Source: Chalciporus piperatus (Eukaryota > Basidiomycota > Agaricomycetes > Boletales > Boletaceae). From it: 17,313 bases of DNA. The stretch covers positions 1-17,313 of the forward strand of contig JBBPTG010000388.1 in the NCBI GenBank assembly GCA_038093975.1. Direction: 5' to 3'. The position numbers and the translations under genes are program-made. The notes under the pieces are model-generated. The model saw only the letters and a list, made by a program, of their open reading frames with translations, did not search any database and had not been told where the DNA came from. Below, piece after piece: positions 1 through 9,395 of this stretch; position 1 is the stretch's first letter, and the number at the start of each line of letters is the position of its first letter.

Positions 1-2744
1 CAACGACAAACGGAGGAAATAGATGAACGTTTCGAAGAAGACCTATTTCCTCGTGCGGGGACCGTGATCCGAATGGACGAGACGCTGCATGAGAAGTGGC
101 GGAAATTGTTTGGAAAGGAAGATGCTGACGGAGACGCCCTGATGGATGAGGGCCCTGGCGACTCGGATGCTGCCAAGTTTACACCATTCACCTCTGAGCT
201 GGACTGGAGGATCGCTCGATGGGCAGTTCAAGAAGGGGTGGGCCACAAGTCATTGGATCGACTGCTAGCCATTCCAGGGGTGCGTTTCAATCGTGGACTC
301 ATTCATTGCAATAACTGACTCAGACGGATAGGTTGTGAAAAGTCTGGGTCTCTCATTCCATAACACCAGGAAGTTGCACAAGATAGTGGACGAGATTCCG
401 CCTCACATCAAATGGACCACTCGCGAGCTATGGTATCAATCTGATCCTGAGGCCAGACACACGATACACTATCGGGACGTCATCGATGCGGTCAAGACTT
501 TATTGGGAAATCCAGCACATGCGAAGGACATCGTCTACAGGCCTAAACAGATTTTCACCAACTCGTCCAAGAAGAAGAGAATATACCATGAGATGTGGAC
601 CGGGGATTGGTGGGCAGCAGTCCAGGTAAGTCTAATCCACATCAGTTTTCCCCGTCACTGACAGTTGTCTCAGAAACAGTTACCTGAGCACTCCTGCGTT
701 GCCCCCGTCATCATCTCAACCGATAAGACGCAGCTTACGCAGTTTTCTGGGGGGAAAATGGCATATCCGGTGTATCTGACGCTGGGCAACATTCCTCGCG
801 CCCTTCGACGCAAGCCTAGCGAAAATGCATGCGTCCTCATCGGCTATCTCTCCATCAGCAAGATTGTCGGCAAGGACTTGACAAAGAAAGAACAGTCGGC
901 GCACGTTCAACAGCTATTCCATGAGTCGATGAGGTTGATATTGGAGCCACTGATAGAGGCAGGGAAGAAAGGAGTGGAGATAGCGGGAGGAGATGGGAAA
1001 GTCAGGCGAGTTCATCCAATCCTCGCTGCGTACGTCGCCGACTATCCCGAGCAGTGTCTGGTGACCTGCGCCAAGTACGGGACATGCGCCAAGTGTCTCG
1101 TCACAGAGGATGAGCTGGAAGAGAGAGTTCCTGGACCACCTCGCACTCAGAAATCTACTGCCGATACCATAAGGAACGCCATGGCACAGGCCACGTCCAA
1201 TTCCAATTACCTGGACCTTTGCAAAGCTGCGCTGCTGTCTGGTGGGGTCAGTCGACCTTTCTGGGACGGATTCCCTCTCTGCGACATTCATCTTTCCATT
1301 ACGCCCGACGTTCTCCACCAACTATACCATGGGATCGTCAAGTACCTCACCTCCTGGTGCACCAGTCTCATGGACACCAAGGAGCTCGATTCTCGAATCC
1401 GCACTCTCCCTCCTTGTTTCGGTGTTCGTCACTTTACCAATGGGTGGTCCAAACTGTCTCAAATCGCTGGCAAAGAAAGAAAGGACATGGCCCGCATTCT
1501 CTTGGGCGTCCTGGTCGGTAAAGTCCCCTCCCAGGTCATCACCTCCTACCGCGCCCTCCTCGACTTCATATACATAGCCCAATACCCCACCCACGACGAT
1601 GATTCCCTCCAATGGATGGAGGAATCGCTCAGTCTCTTCCACGAGAATAAAGAGATTTTCCTCGCTGGGGAAAATGGGCTGGGCATCCGAGAACATTTCA
1701 ATATCCCCAAGTTCCATTCTCTCGTGCATTACGCCGACTCTATTCGATACTTCGGAACCACGGACAACTACAACACGGAAGCTTTCGAGCGCTTCCATAT
1801 AGACATGGCCAAGGAAGGCTGGCGAGCCTCCAACTTCAGAAATGAAGTTCCACAAATGACCCGGTGGCTGGAGCGACAAGAGAAAATCAGTCTTTTCCAG
1901 GGCTACTTCGAATACAGGACTCAAGACGACCTTCAGGATGATCGGGAGGAACCACTCAATCCAAAAACTTCTGGAGCTGGCGTGGTGATCGCTCGTCAGC
2001 CAGCCGTCCCAGGCCAAACTATCAATAGCATCCAAAAGAACCATCACGCTCCCTCATTCCCTCATCATCTTCGAACCTATCTCAACTCCCTTCTACCCGC
2101 TGATGAAGCTCTTCCCCGCCGCAACATTCCATTTGCCCATCTTCCATTCGACAAACTGGACATTTGGCATACCTGCAAGTTCGCTCTCGACATACTCGGT
2201 AACGACGTTGATGGTACAGAGGGGATAGATTCCATCAAAGCCAAGCCAGGCAGGTTTGATACCGTTGTCGTGGCTTATACCAGCGATGCAGAGACTACAG
2301 GTTTGCAAGGTAAGTATAGTATCTGTTTTGAATTTGTACCCAACAATCTGACATCTTGCTTTCAAAGGAATGCGAATAGGACGTTTGCGAGTTATTTTCA
2401 AACTTCCCTCCTCCCTTTCTCTTTTGACTCAGGCGCCTGATACCTGGCCAAAAGAACCATTGGCATACATAGAGTGGTATAAGCATTCGGCGTCACCAGG
2501 CAAGTTCCACAACATGTATAGAGTTACTAAACCTTCTCTTCCTCCAAATATCTCAAACTTGGCTCCTACCATTCCCGGTGACATTATCCCTCTCAAAACC
2601 ATTAGGCAGAGTTGTCAACTAATTCCGCATGTTACTGATGATGAGCGTTCTGCCGATTGGACTGGTGATATTGTTTTAGACACTTGTTCTACCTTCCTTT
2701 TGAATAATTGGTCTAGTAAGTATTCCTATCAGACGTTGTACTAG
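1..2744 (+). CDS. Plavaka-family transposase, left copy (5' partial, 4 visible exons)
   Basis: RNase H-fold (DDE-type) DNA transposase of the Plavaka family, a CACTA-like group abundant in mushroom-forming fungi; it would act in the nucleus on its own element ends. The start lies upstream of the window. Visible exons are 1-279, 332-625, 674-2309 and 2368-2744. Introns 280-331, 626-673 and 2310-2367 have GT-AG ends and keep the frame. Family signatures visible are SELDWRIARWA, GLSFHNTRKLHKIVDEIP, SSKKKRIYHEMWTGDWW, IISTDKTQLTQFSGGK with the first candidate catalytic Asp, AYPVYLTLGNIPRALRRKP, the C-x3-C-x5-C-x2-C knuckle of the CLVTCAKYGTCAKC stretch, and EAFERFHIDMAKEGWRASN. There is no premature stop, so this copy looks coding-competent as far as it is visible. 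A second copy lies inverted at 15230-17313. The family call is from recalled motifs; catalytic roles are inferred. Confidence 0.9.
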
Positions 2745-2899
2745 TAGTTGTAGATGCTACAATGTCGATTCAAAAAAGATCCATATGTACATAAATTGTT
2801 CCATTTGTTTACAAAAGTGCACAAATAAGTCATAGGTGCACATATGACTACAAATGACTGGCTATGACATACAGGGTTTTTCCTGATGTCATTTACAGC
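661..2899 (+). repeat. Left arm of a long inverted repeat (Plavaka copy)
   Basis: This stretch is the reverse complement of 15075-17313. Paired coordinates sum to 17974 along the whole arm, so there are no net indels over 2239 bp. Differences noticed are all transitions: 1300, 1306, 1423 and 2408 (partners 16674, 16668, 16551 and 15566). Identity stops sharply at 2899/15075, which marks the 3' end of the Plavaka element. The outer end is not visible because the partner arm runs off the window, so the true arm is longer. Confidence 0.97.
2745..2899 (+). repeat. Plavaka terminal noncoding region with short phased motifs
   Basis: This is the noncoding end of the left Plavaka copy, downstream of the transposase stop. 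ATGAC occurs at 2844, 2854 and 2864, exactly 10 bp apart, and its complement GTCAT at 2829 and 2888. Such subterminal arrays are typical transposase-binding sites in CACTA-like elements; a binding role here is inference. The element appears to end in GTCATTTACAG(C) at 2898/2899, because homology with the inverted copy stops there. Sequence 15075-15229 is an identical copy in inverse orientation. Confidence 0.7.
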
Positions 2900-3315
2900 C
2901 TCCGGCTGAGCCAGGCTGTCTCCTGGTCATAGATATATCTGGGGTACACTATGTGAACATGAGATTTTGCAACTGTCCAGAGGCCGATGCAGCTCATAAA
3001 CAGCTCTTTCTGGCTCAGCTTTTACCTTCCACCATCAAAGAGCCGAGCACTGTATTTACCTTTCGGCTGCTTGACGACTTCATCCGAGACAATCTGGAAT
3101 GTGGCACCTCTGCTTCCAACTACTTTAGCAAGATTCGGCGGATAACATCCAATGCATTCCCACATTTGGTGCCTGTGGGTGGCTTCATTGCTCAGCCGAA
3201 GCCCAGCCGAAGCTGAGCTCATAGTGATAACAGAACCGATATCGAGAGCTCATCCGTGCCGCTCGACTATGGAGGCTGTTAAAGCTGCTCAAGTGGAATG
3301 GATATGGAGAATGTA
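2900..3315 (+). pseudogene. KDZ transposase fragment (end of CxC2 region), truncated both sides
   Basis: The frame is open from the Plavaka junction to 3174 and matches, residue by residue in pattern, the intact KDZ protein encoded further right. Shared features are VIDISGVHYVNMRFCNC against IDSSGIFVQTVKWCKC, then FTFRLLDDF, and then RITSNAFPHLVP against RVTNNAFPDSLP. A GT-AG gap at 3175-3233 sits where the intact gene has an intron, and homology resumes with RYRELIRAARLWRLL up to about 3315 and then fades. The N-terminal part is missing exactly at the Plavaka boundary and the catalytic core is absent, so this is a dead remnant. It is too diverged from the intact gene to be a recent duplicate. 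Confidence 0.78.
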
Positions 3316-3769
3316 GTACCAACCAAGGTCACATGATGTGTTCGCGCGCGAAAAATTCAGCAAGTTTCGAGCCACTAGGAAAAGAAAGGCTACACTTTAT
3401 TAGCATTTTAGACTAGTACTCAATACCATTCATTTTACTTGTTCTTACCATTGAATATGCATCTAATATTACGCTGTTTAGTATATTAGTACTACAAACT
3501 TATATAATTGCCAACTGCGAGTTTCCTGGTGTACTGTAGGAGGCCTGTGGACAGTGTGAACTTGGCCAGTGGCTATGGCGCGGCTGTGAATTGGGGCAAG
3601 TTCTGTCCCTAAATGGATGATTTGCTGATGTTCTCGTCTCCCGATCGCCGTGCCACGGGCTCGCCTCTTGACGACCACATCTCAGACATCCCAGTACCAA
3701 GCTCTGTCAGCCGTTCTCCTTCCAGCAGTGCTCTATGACCTGCAAATCATACTCACAGAACTTTTAGGT
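3316..3769. other. Intergenic stretch without a supported gene
   Basis: An AT-rich part (about 3360-3510) is followed by a GC-richer part (about 3515-3769). Short open frames exist on both strands, but none shows a recognisable domain or a convincing exon structure. The abrupt composition change suggests juxtaposed remnants of different origin. No RNA gene was recognised. Confidence 0.5.
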
Positions 3770-4212
3770 GGTACAGGCCGGGCCTGTCCCTTAGAGAGGC
3801 TTCGGCCTGTACCAGTTGATCAGAGCTCACCCCCATTGTAAAACTGGTATAGGCCGGATATCTCCTATAGGGACCCTTCGGCCTGTACCAGTTTATCAGA
3901 GCTCACCCCCATTGTAAAACTGGTACAGGCCGGGCCTGTCCCATAGAGAGGCTTCAGCCTGTACCAGTTTATCAGAGCTCTATTATATTGTAGAACTGGT
4001 ACAGGCCGGACATTTCCTATAGGACATGCTCGGCCTGTACCAGTGTCTCAGAGGCTAGCTTGACTGCAAAGCCGGTACAGGCCGAGCATGTCCTATAGGA
4101 AATGTCCGGCCTGTACCAGTCTATCAGAGCTCAATCCCATTGTAAAATTGGTACAGGCCGAGCTTGTCCTATAGGGTGTCTTCAGTCCTAAAGGAAGTCT
4201 TCGGCCTGTACC
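3770..4212. repeat. Six-unit tandem array of 76-bp hairpin-forming repeats
   Basis: The motif GGTACAGGCCG (one unit carries GGTATAGGCCG) starts at 3770, 3846, 3922, 3998, 4074 and 4150, an exact 76-bp period. In each unit it is followed about 33 bp later by its complement, mostly CGGCCTGTACC; unit 3 has CAGCCTGTACC. Each unit can therefore form a stem of about 11-13 bp closing a roughly 22-nt loop. Hairpins are separated by a conserved linker containing CAGAGCTC in most units. The sixth unit carries about 19 extra bases inside the hairpin and ends at 4212. Function is unknown. The array lies between the KDZ remnant and the 3' end of the minus-strand gene at 4329. Confidence 0.93.
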
Positions 4213-4328
4213 GTAATTTGATCTGGTCGCTCGGTCAAGTGACCACTTAAAGCTGACTGAAGTCAATGATAAAATTATATACAACATGCATTTAATCACA
4301 ATACAAAGATGTCTAGTTATCAAATTTC
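4213..4328. other. 3' flank of the minus-strand gene
   Basis: AT-rich sequence follows the stop codon of the minus-strand gene that ends at 4329. It probably contains that gene's 3' untranslated region. No clear terminator or conserved structure was seen. Confidence 0.4.
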
Positions 4329-6978
4329 TTATGCATAGTCATCACCTTGCAGCTTCCTACTCTGTTTCCGCTGACAATTGCTGCGGTGTCCTTCGCCAGC
4401 ATCAGCATCCGAGTTCTTGGAAGGGGGTGCACCAGAGGGTCCAGCAGTGGCAGAAACATCAGCCAACTTTCGTTGTTTACTCCCATCTTTCTTCTTCTCT
4501 GCTTTGCTCTTCAATTTCCCTTTTTCTTCCTGTTTTACCTCCAGCGGCTTCAAGCCTGACTGTCCCAGCTCTTCGGCCATCTGCTGCCTTGTCTCTTCTT
4601 CCATCTTCTTTCGCACTTCTTCTTCAATCTTTTTTCGCACTTCCTCCTCCACTCTCTTCCGTAATTCCTCGGTTTTCCTTTTCATCTCCTCCTCAATCTT
4701 CTTTTCTCTGAGCCTTGTTTCCTCGTCCTCATCCTCCTCATCCTTGTCCTCTCTGGCTGCATTCTCCCTCTCTTCTCCTACCTTTTCACCCCCAGACTTT
4801 GCCAAGGTAGCAGAGGCTCGCGCTGATACCTCTTTGATGGCAGCCTCAACCTGATTCGCCCTCTGAACACCTAAAATCGAATTTTTCAGGAACCCAGGTG
4901 TGTTGTCATCGTCTTCCTCCACCTCGACTGCTCTCCAACACTCCCGTAGAAGCAAACCGAGCCCCAGCACCACGACAGTGCCCTCGTTCCTGTCCACAAA
5001 TTCATACTTTTGCAGCGAAGCCATGGTTTTGCGAAACTGGTCATGTTCAGAATGGAGCTCCTCTGGCAGATACGTTTTCGCCCAACACCAGGATGCCCAA
5101 ATTGGCAGCCCTCCTTTTGACCCCGGCTCAACCGAGCGAGAAGAAGAAGGGACCTTGAAGCAATAATATCAGTATACTGACCAAAATCATAGATTCAAAA
5201 AGTATACTTACCTTTTCGGGTAGATTTCTCCATCGTTCCAACAGCTCAATGTATACCTGATTCCTTGAAAGATTTTGCAGAAATTGAATATGATTGTCTT
5301 GACCAGATGCGGGGCTTGCCACCTCTGGTACCTCAGGTTGTCCAGAAAGATGGGGATGCTTGAAAGCTGGCCTCACTGGCGATGAGCCCCCGTCTTCTTT
5401 GTCTGTACCAGCCTCCTCATTCTCAACAGCCTTTTGCTTACCAGCTAGTGGTCTGATAGCGCTTTCTTCATCCGCCTCGGCCTCCACATACTTTTTCTTT
5501 GTTGGCGCACGGCGAGGATGATTCTGCGTAGACCTTGCAAACACAGACAAATCTTCATCTCTTGCTTTGCTGAATAGAACAATTGGCTGCTTGTCCTTTA
5601 CTCGACTTTCCCAGTGGGTCCACAATCGCTCTGTAGCAGTCTTTTTGAGCTTCGAAGGGTCCATCAAGGTGAAGTCCTCAGGAAGGCAGGCGACATCAAG
5701 GAACTCGGTCAGTGCCTTGCAAACATCCATTCATGGCACAGCGACCTCTCTCTTTGTGATCCGTACTAGATTCTATTAGTCTAAGCAGGCAGATAATGAG
5801 AATTACCACATACCATAAGCTCTTTTGAATATTTCTCGTATAGCCTCCTGTCTGGCCAACAAGAGTCGAGGCCTGGTTTCCGGAAGTAGGGGATGTCCCG
5901 ACACGTCCACATCAATAACAATCTCTTTGGACTCAGATTCTGCCTCATCCTCCGAGTCATCTACAATGTCGGAGTCAGTGAATCAGGCTATCTATATAGA
6001 TTCAGTCTTACCTTTTTCCTCGATGTATTTATGCAGAAGATCTGCACCCTCCTTGATCCAAGTCTTGGTTTTATTAGAATGCACCGTAAATTTCCTGTCC
6101 CGTGTACTGGGAGGATCAGTCTCAAAGCTGACCATTTCTGTCAGTATCGCAAGAATAAGAATGTATATGACAAACCCACATAGAAGTTTTGTACTCCTTG
6201 TTTGGTAATTGAAAACTGGTCAATATGACTGCATAAACCCCCATGGTCCTGTGAATAAGGCCAAGGAATTCCTCTGTTCGATCTGCCAGATTTTTCCTGT
6301 GATAACTGTGGAGAGCAAGAAGACGTGAGTAAATCTTACATGTCAGAGTCAATAGCTTACACGTCAAGCTTGGGCAACTCAGTGACCCCTTCAGTATTCC
6401 ACTTTCCAGCCACCCTCTCAGCTTCATCCAACCTATTCTTCGACAGACCGTTGAATCATTCTTGTACAACAGCAGTCCGTTTGCCAAAGTCACTCTTATT
6501 CGTCTTGTCTCTTGCCTTGGCATCAACCTCGGCTACTTCATCAGCCCACAAACGTTCAGCTGTTCGCTTAGTGTCCCAGGGCTTCCTAAAATCTCCACAG
6601 TGCACTGGCCTTGCTCGAGCCTCACGTTCCTCTGGAGTGAGTGCCTTTGTGGGAGCCTCGACACCAGCCAAAGCGGCTTGTTCACGAACTCTATCGTTCT
6701 TCTCTAAGTGAGTAAGGAATTCAGTGTGAATTGCCTATAGAGTGGAGGAACATCAGGAGTAGCTCTACCATGAAGCGTTCAGGACAACTTACCACACGAA
6801 ACTGGTTAGGCAGTTCTACATTCTCGCCAGCTTTGACCAGGTCATCCCGAGCTTTGACAATCTCATCGCAACATTCCTTTAAGATTGCTTGACGAGTTGG
6901 CTCTTTTCCCTGAGCAGCTTTGTATAGCTCTAAGTGTTTGTCAAGAGTGGATTTGAATACAACAGTCCAGGCAGACAT
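4329..6978 (-). pseudogene. Multi-exon gene of unknown function with two in-frame stops; charged coiled-coil C-terminus
   Basis: The inferred start is the ATG at 6978-6976. Exons (minus strand) are 6978-6793, 6734-6361, 6305-6180, 6127-6012, 5960-5814, 5765-5212 and 5153-4329; all introns are GT-AG and the phases close, giving about 775 codons. Two TGA codons interrupt the frame, at 6458-6456 (after TAVVQE, before FNGLSKNRLDEAE) and 5733-5731 (after REVAVP, before MDVCKALTEF). I found no plausible intron that removes them; TGG in the ancestor is likely. The second TGA is followed directly by an ATG at 5730 that opens a 447-aa frame, so a shorter C-terminal protein remains possible. The last exon is rich in Glu/Lys/Arg heptad-like EEEVRKK repeats (about 4570-4720), a predicted coiled coil, followed by a Lys-rich tail. 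I do not recognise a named domain. It lies directly downstream of the H3-tail-like gene, on the same strand. Confidence 0.65.
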
Positions 6979-7211
6979 GATGGAGAATTGGTGCAGGTGT
7001 TGTAATTGAGGTGCAAAGATGAAAAAATGCGTGCGAACACAATCACAATACCAGTACTGCATGCCCATAAGCTGTCTTCATTTTGGCTAATTCAGGAACT
7101 ACCTCAAATAGGAAACCTACCCGTTTACCTAAAGATTTGACCACACGCACAAAAAAAATATAATACTGCATGGCATCATCAAGCTACTCTAAGAGAAACC
7201 AGGATCAACTA
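6979..7211 (-). other. Intergenic spacer between two co-oriented minus-strand genes
   Basis: This 233-bp gap must hold the 3' end of the gene stopping at 7212 and the promoter of the gene starting at 6978. A short A-rich run lies at about 7148-7160. No definite promoter element was recognised. Confidence 0.4.
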
Positions 7212-8865
7212 TCATACTATCCTTTTCATCCACCCAGACACGCTCTGCGACTGCCCAGCTGCTACTGTAACCTTACTGTTCTCAGGTTGAAGAGCATTGA
7301 ACGATCCTTTCTCCTGAACCCGCTTACCATCCACCCAACCACACTTATTATTCCTGCACTCAAAAACATACCCATTTAGCTCCTGGCACCATACCGAAGC
7401 CCAAGGGTTCAGAGAACCACAAGTACCACATTGAAGTGGCACCTCGCATCCCCAAGGCTTGAAATCCTTGTGGATCCACTCGTATTTGGTGGTGGCCTCG
7501 GCGAGATGGAAGACCGAGCTATGTTGCCCCAAACCCGGGGCCAGTTTGAGCGAGTGCTCGAGCGCCGCCCTAAAGGGAAATCCCAGAATGACCACCGACT
7601 TGGTGACGTTCATCAGCAGGTCAGCGGTGAGGATGGGAGAGAGATGAGTGGCATTGAAGGCAAGGGTATTAGCCACCCCCAACTTATCTCCCATTGTATT
7701 AGCACAAAACATAAAATACATGAAGTGACTTACGCGCGCACGGCCTGCATTAACTCATCCCGGGACTTCTGCATGATAGCACCACAAGCAATCATATAAA
7801 GGATTGCTCCCTCAAGGATTGGCTTGAAGGGGCTTAAAATGAGACTGATCCACTATGAAACATGTGAGCTATAATGAATCCGCTGCATAGAACACTTACC
7901 TCCTCCACCGATGCAGCACATGCAGCGCCATCCTCATCCAAGCCGAGCCAAAGGTCACCGGAGTCATCGTCAGGATGGTTTGTGACCACAACAACGACAT
8001 GCTTGAAGGTCTTCTGGAGCAAGGGAGCCAATAGCTTGGCAGCCTCCCTCGGCCAGGCCAGCTGGGCTTTCGACTTGCCGACATCTAAAGGAACGTCGAG
8101 AACTTGAAGCCGGTCGTCTGTACAGTAGTCGCCCAGCAGATTCTCGATTAATGAGAAATGTCCAAAGCGGGTGATTGTTGTGAGGCAAAAGTGGATGAGG
8201 AGCGTGGGGGGCGAGAGCACCGACGAAATCAGAGATGCTTGAAACCTCCCTTTCACGGTGAGGAAAGTGGGGAGGACGGGACGACCGTCGAGCGTGAAAC
8301 CCTGTACCGTAGTTAGTTCGAACGAGATGACAGGAAATGCCACAAACTTACAATGTAGGGATTGAACTCTGTATGCTTTTGTCCCCGACAGGCCAGCCAC
8401 TCGCACGAAACACACCTGAAACTAACCCCGGGAGCCGTTACCTTATCGAGCAGGTCCGCAGGGATTTCAAGGCAGCGGTTACAATCCGCACGGTCACAAC
8501 CGGGCTCGTCGCACTTGAAGAGCATGCCACCATCTTGGCAAAGGGTGCAGAACTAGTATCTATAGAGTTAGTAGGCTTGAATGTGATGTACAATGTACTT
8601 ACCTCGGTATCCGGGTCGAATGGCAGTGGCGCATTGGGCCCCGACGACCGCGAACACTTGGTTGCTGGTTGTTGCTCGTCTGACTATCCAATGGTCAATA
8701 GAAAGATAACTGAATGAGATTTATGCTTACCTGAACCTTACTTGGTAGCATTGCCATGTGTGGCCGTTTCGAGCCAGCAGAGCTGGCAAGTTCTGGTCGC
8801 GCGAGTCGGACTCGCTTGGCGGTTCCACCCATGGTCTTCTTGGCTGTCTGTTTAGTTTTGGCCAT
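7212..8865 (-). CDS. Histone H3 tail-mimic protein with ADD/PHD-like zinc finger and C-terminal zinc ribbon
   Basis: Six exons (minus strand) are 8865-8731, 8683-8603, 8552-8352, 8301-7900, 7852-7742 and 7682-7212. All introns are GT-AG and in phase, giving 466 aa with no internal stop. Residues 2-22 copy the H3 tail without gaps: after the Met, AKTKQTAKK, then GG at the H3 G12/G13 positions, 13 of 21 positions identical, Lys at K4 and K9, and R2/R8 replaced by Lys. Residues 74-122 form a finger C74-x2-C77-x8-C86-x4-C91-x4-C96-x2-C99-x19-C119-x2-C122. The eighth ligand pattern (Cys where a PHD has His) and the GGMLFKC motif resemble the ADD finger of DNMT3/ATRX. Residues 395-424 form a C-x2-C...C-x4-C ribbon. 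The middle (140-310) is unrecognised. The start was chosen because it gives the exact H3-like N-terminus; an in-frame upstream ATG at 8913 would add 16 residues and mask it. Nuclear chromatin action is inferred. Confidence 0.82.
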
Positions 8866-9006
8866 GGTGATCAGAGCAGATACAAAAAAGAGAATCTGGG
8901 AGCTGAATGGCACGAGCCTGGGGTATGTAGTAGTGTACTAGTAGAACAGTTGTCCTCGACTCGACAGCATATGCGGACTTCAGAAAATGAGACACATCGT
9001 GAATGT

Positions 9007-9027
9007 CACGTGGTTTATGATCACGTG
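9007..9027. promoter_or_regulatory. Paired CACGTG boxes upstream of the H3-tail-like gene
   Basis: CACGTG occurs at 9007-9012 and 9022-9027, 15 bp apart. The second lies within the 10-bp palindrome ATCACGTGAT. They sit about 140-160 bp upstream of the ATG at 8865 on the minus strand, a normal promoter distance. CACGTG is the core site of bHLH regulators in fungi; binding here is inference. A further GTCACGTGAC palindrome lies at 10122-10131. Confidence 0.4.
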
Positions 9028-9177
9028 ATACAAAGAAATACAAACACAATGCTCTACTTTACAATTTTCGCTCGAGAAGTCCAACTTCCGCCGTTTTTTG
9101 AACTCATGCTATCCTTCATATCTCACACATACAATCCCTCACCGCACTTCAACAGTGTATCAACCCGGCACACCACC

Positions 9178-9214
9178 TTTTTATTATCTAGGACTGCAGC
9201 CTAGATAATAAAAA
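9178..9214. repeat. Perfect 15-bp-stem hairpin
   Basis: TTTTTATTATCTAGG (9178-9192) is followed by a 7-nt spacer and its exact reverse complement (9200-9214). It ends in an A-run and could be a bidirectional terminator-like structure or the remains of a small inverted-repeat element. No gene end clearly uses it. Confidence 0.75.
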
Positions 9215-9284
9215 AGTGCTTGTTGCCTTTTAAGGTGTGTACTTCACGCCATGTCTCATTACTGATTTTTTTCGTTCTACAATT

Positions 9285-9316
9285 CTACAGGTTCTCTATT
9301 CTACAGGTTCTCTATT
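9285..9316. repeat. Two-copy 16-bp tandem repeat
   Basis: The 16-bp unit CTACAGGTTCTCTATT occurs at 9285-9300 and again, identically, at 9301-9316, preceded by a partial copy. This is probably slippage; no function is visible. Confidence 0.85.
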
Positions 9317-9395
9317 CGGGGAGCTGGCTTACCCTCACGGTACACAAGAACAGTGTGTACCCTATGTTTTAATCCTTGATGCTAACTCTTTCCGG

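Noticed and set aside
914..2047. Long antisense open frame opposite the Plavaka transposase (also 15927-17060)
   Set aside because: It is the mirror of a strongly supported transposase exon, has no known motif and exists only because of codon composition.
3478..3700. Minus-strand small open frames in the GC-rich patch
   Set aside because: Two overlapping frames of similar length without motifs, start context or splice support.
3770..4212. CRISPR-like array
   Set aside because: Units are hairpins with similar loops in a eukaryotic context; there are no unique spacers and no cas genes.
4378..4854. Serine-rich plus-strand open frame opposite the coiled-coil exon
   Set aside because: It is the antisense shadow of Glu/Lys-rich codons in the minus-strand gene.
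7212..8865. A degenerate histone H3 gene
   Set aside because: Only the tail resembles H3; the rest is a cysteine-rich finger and unrelated sequence with no histone fold.
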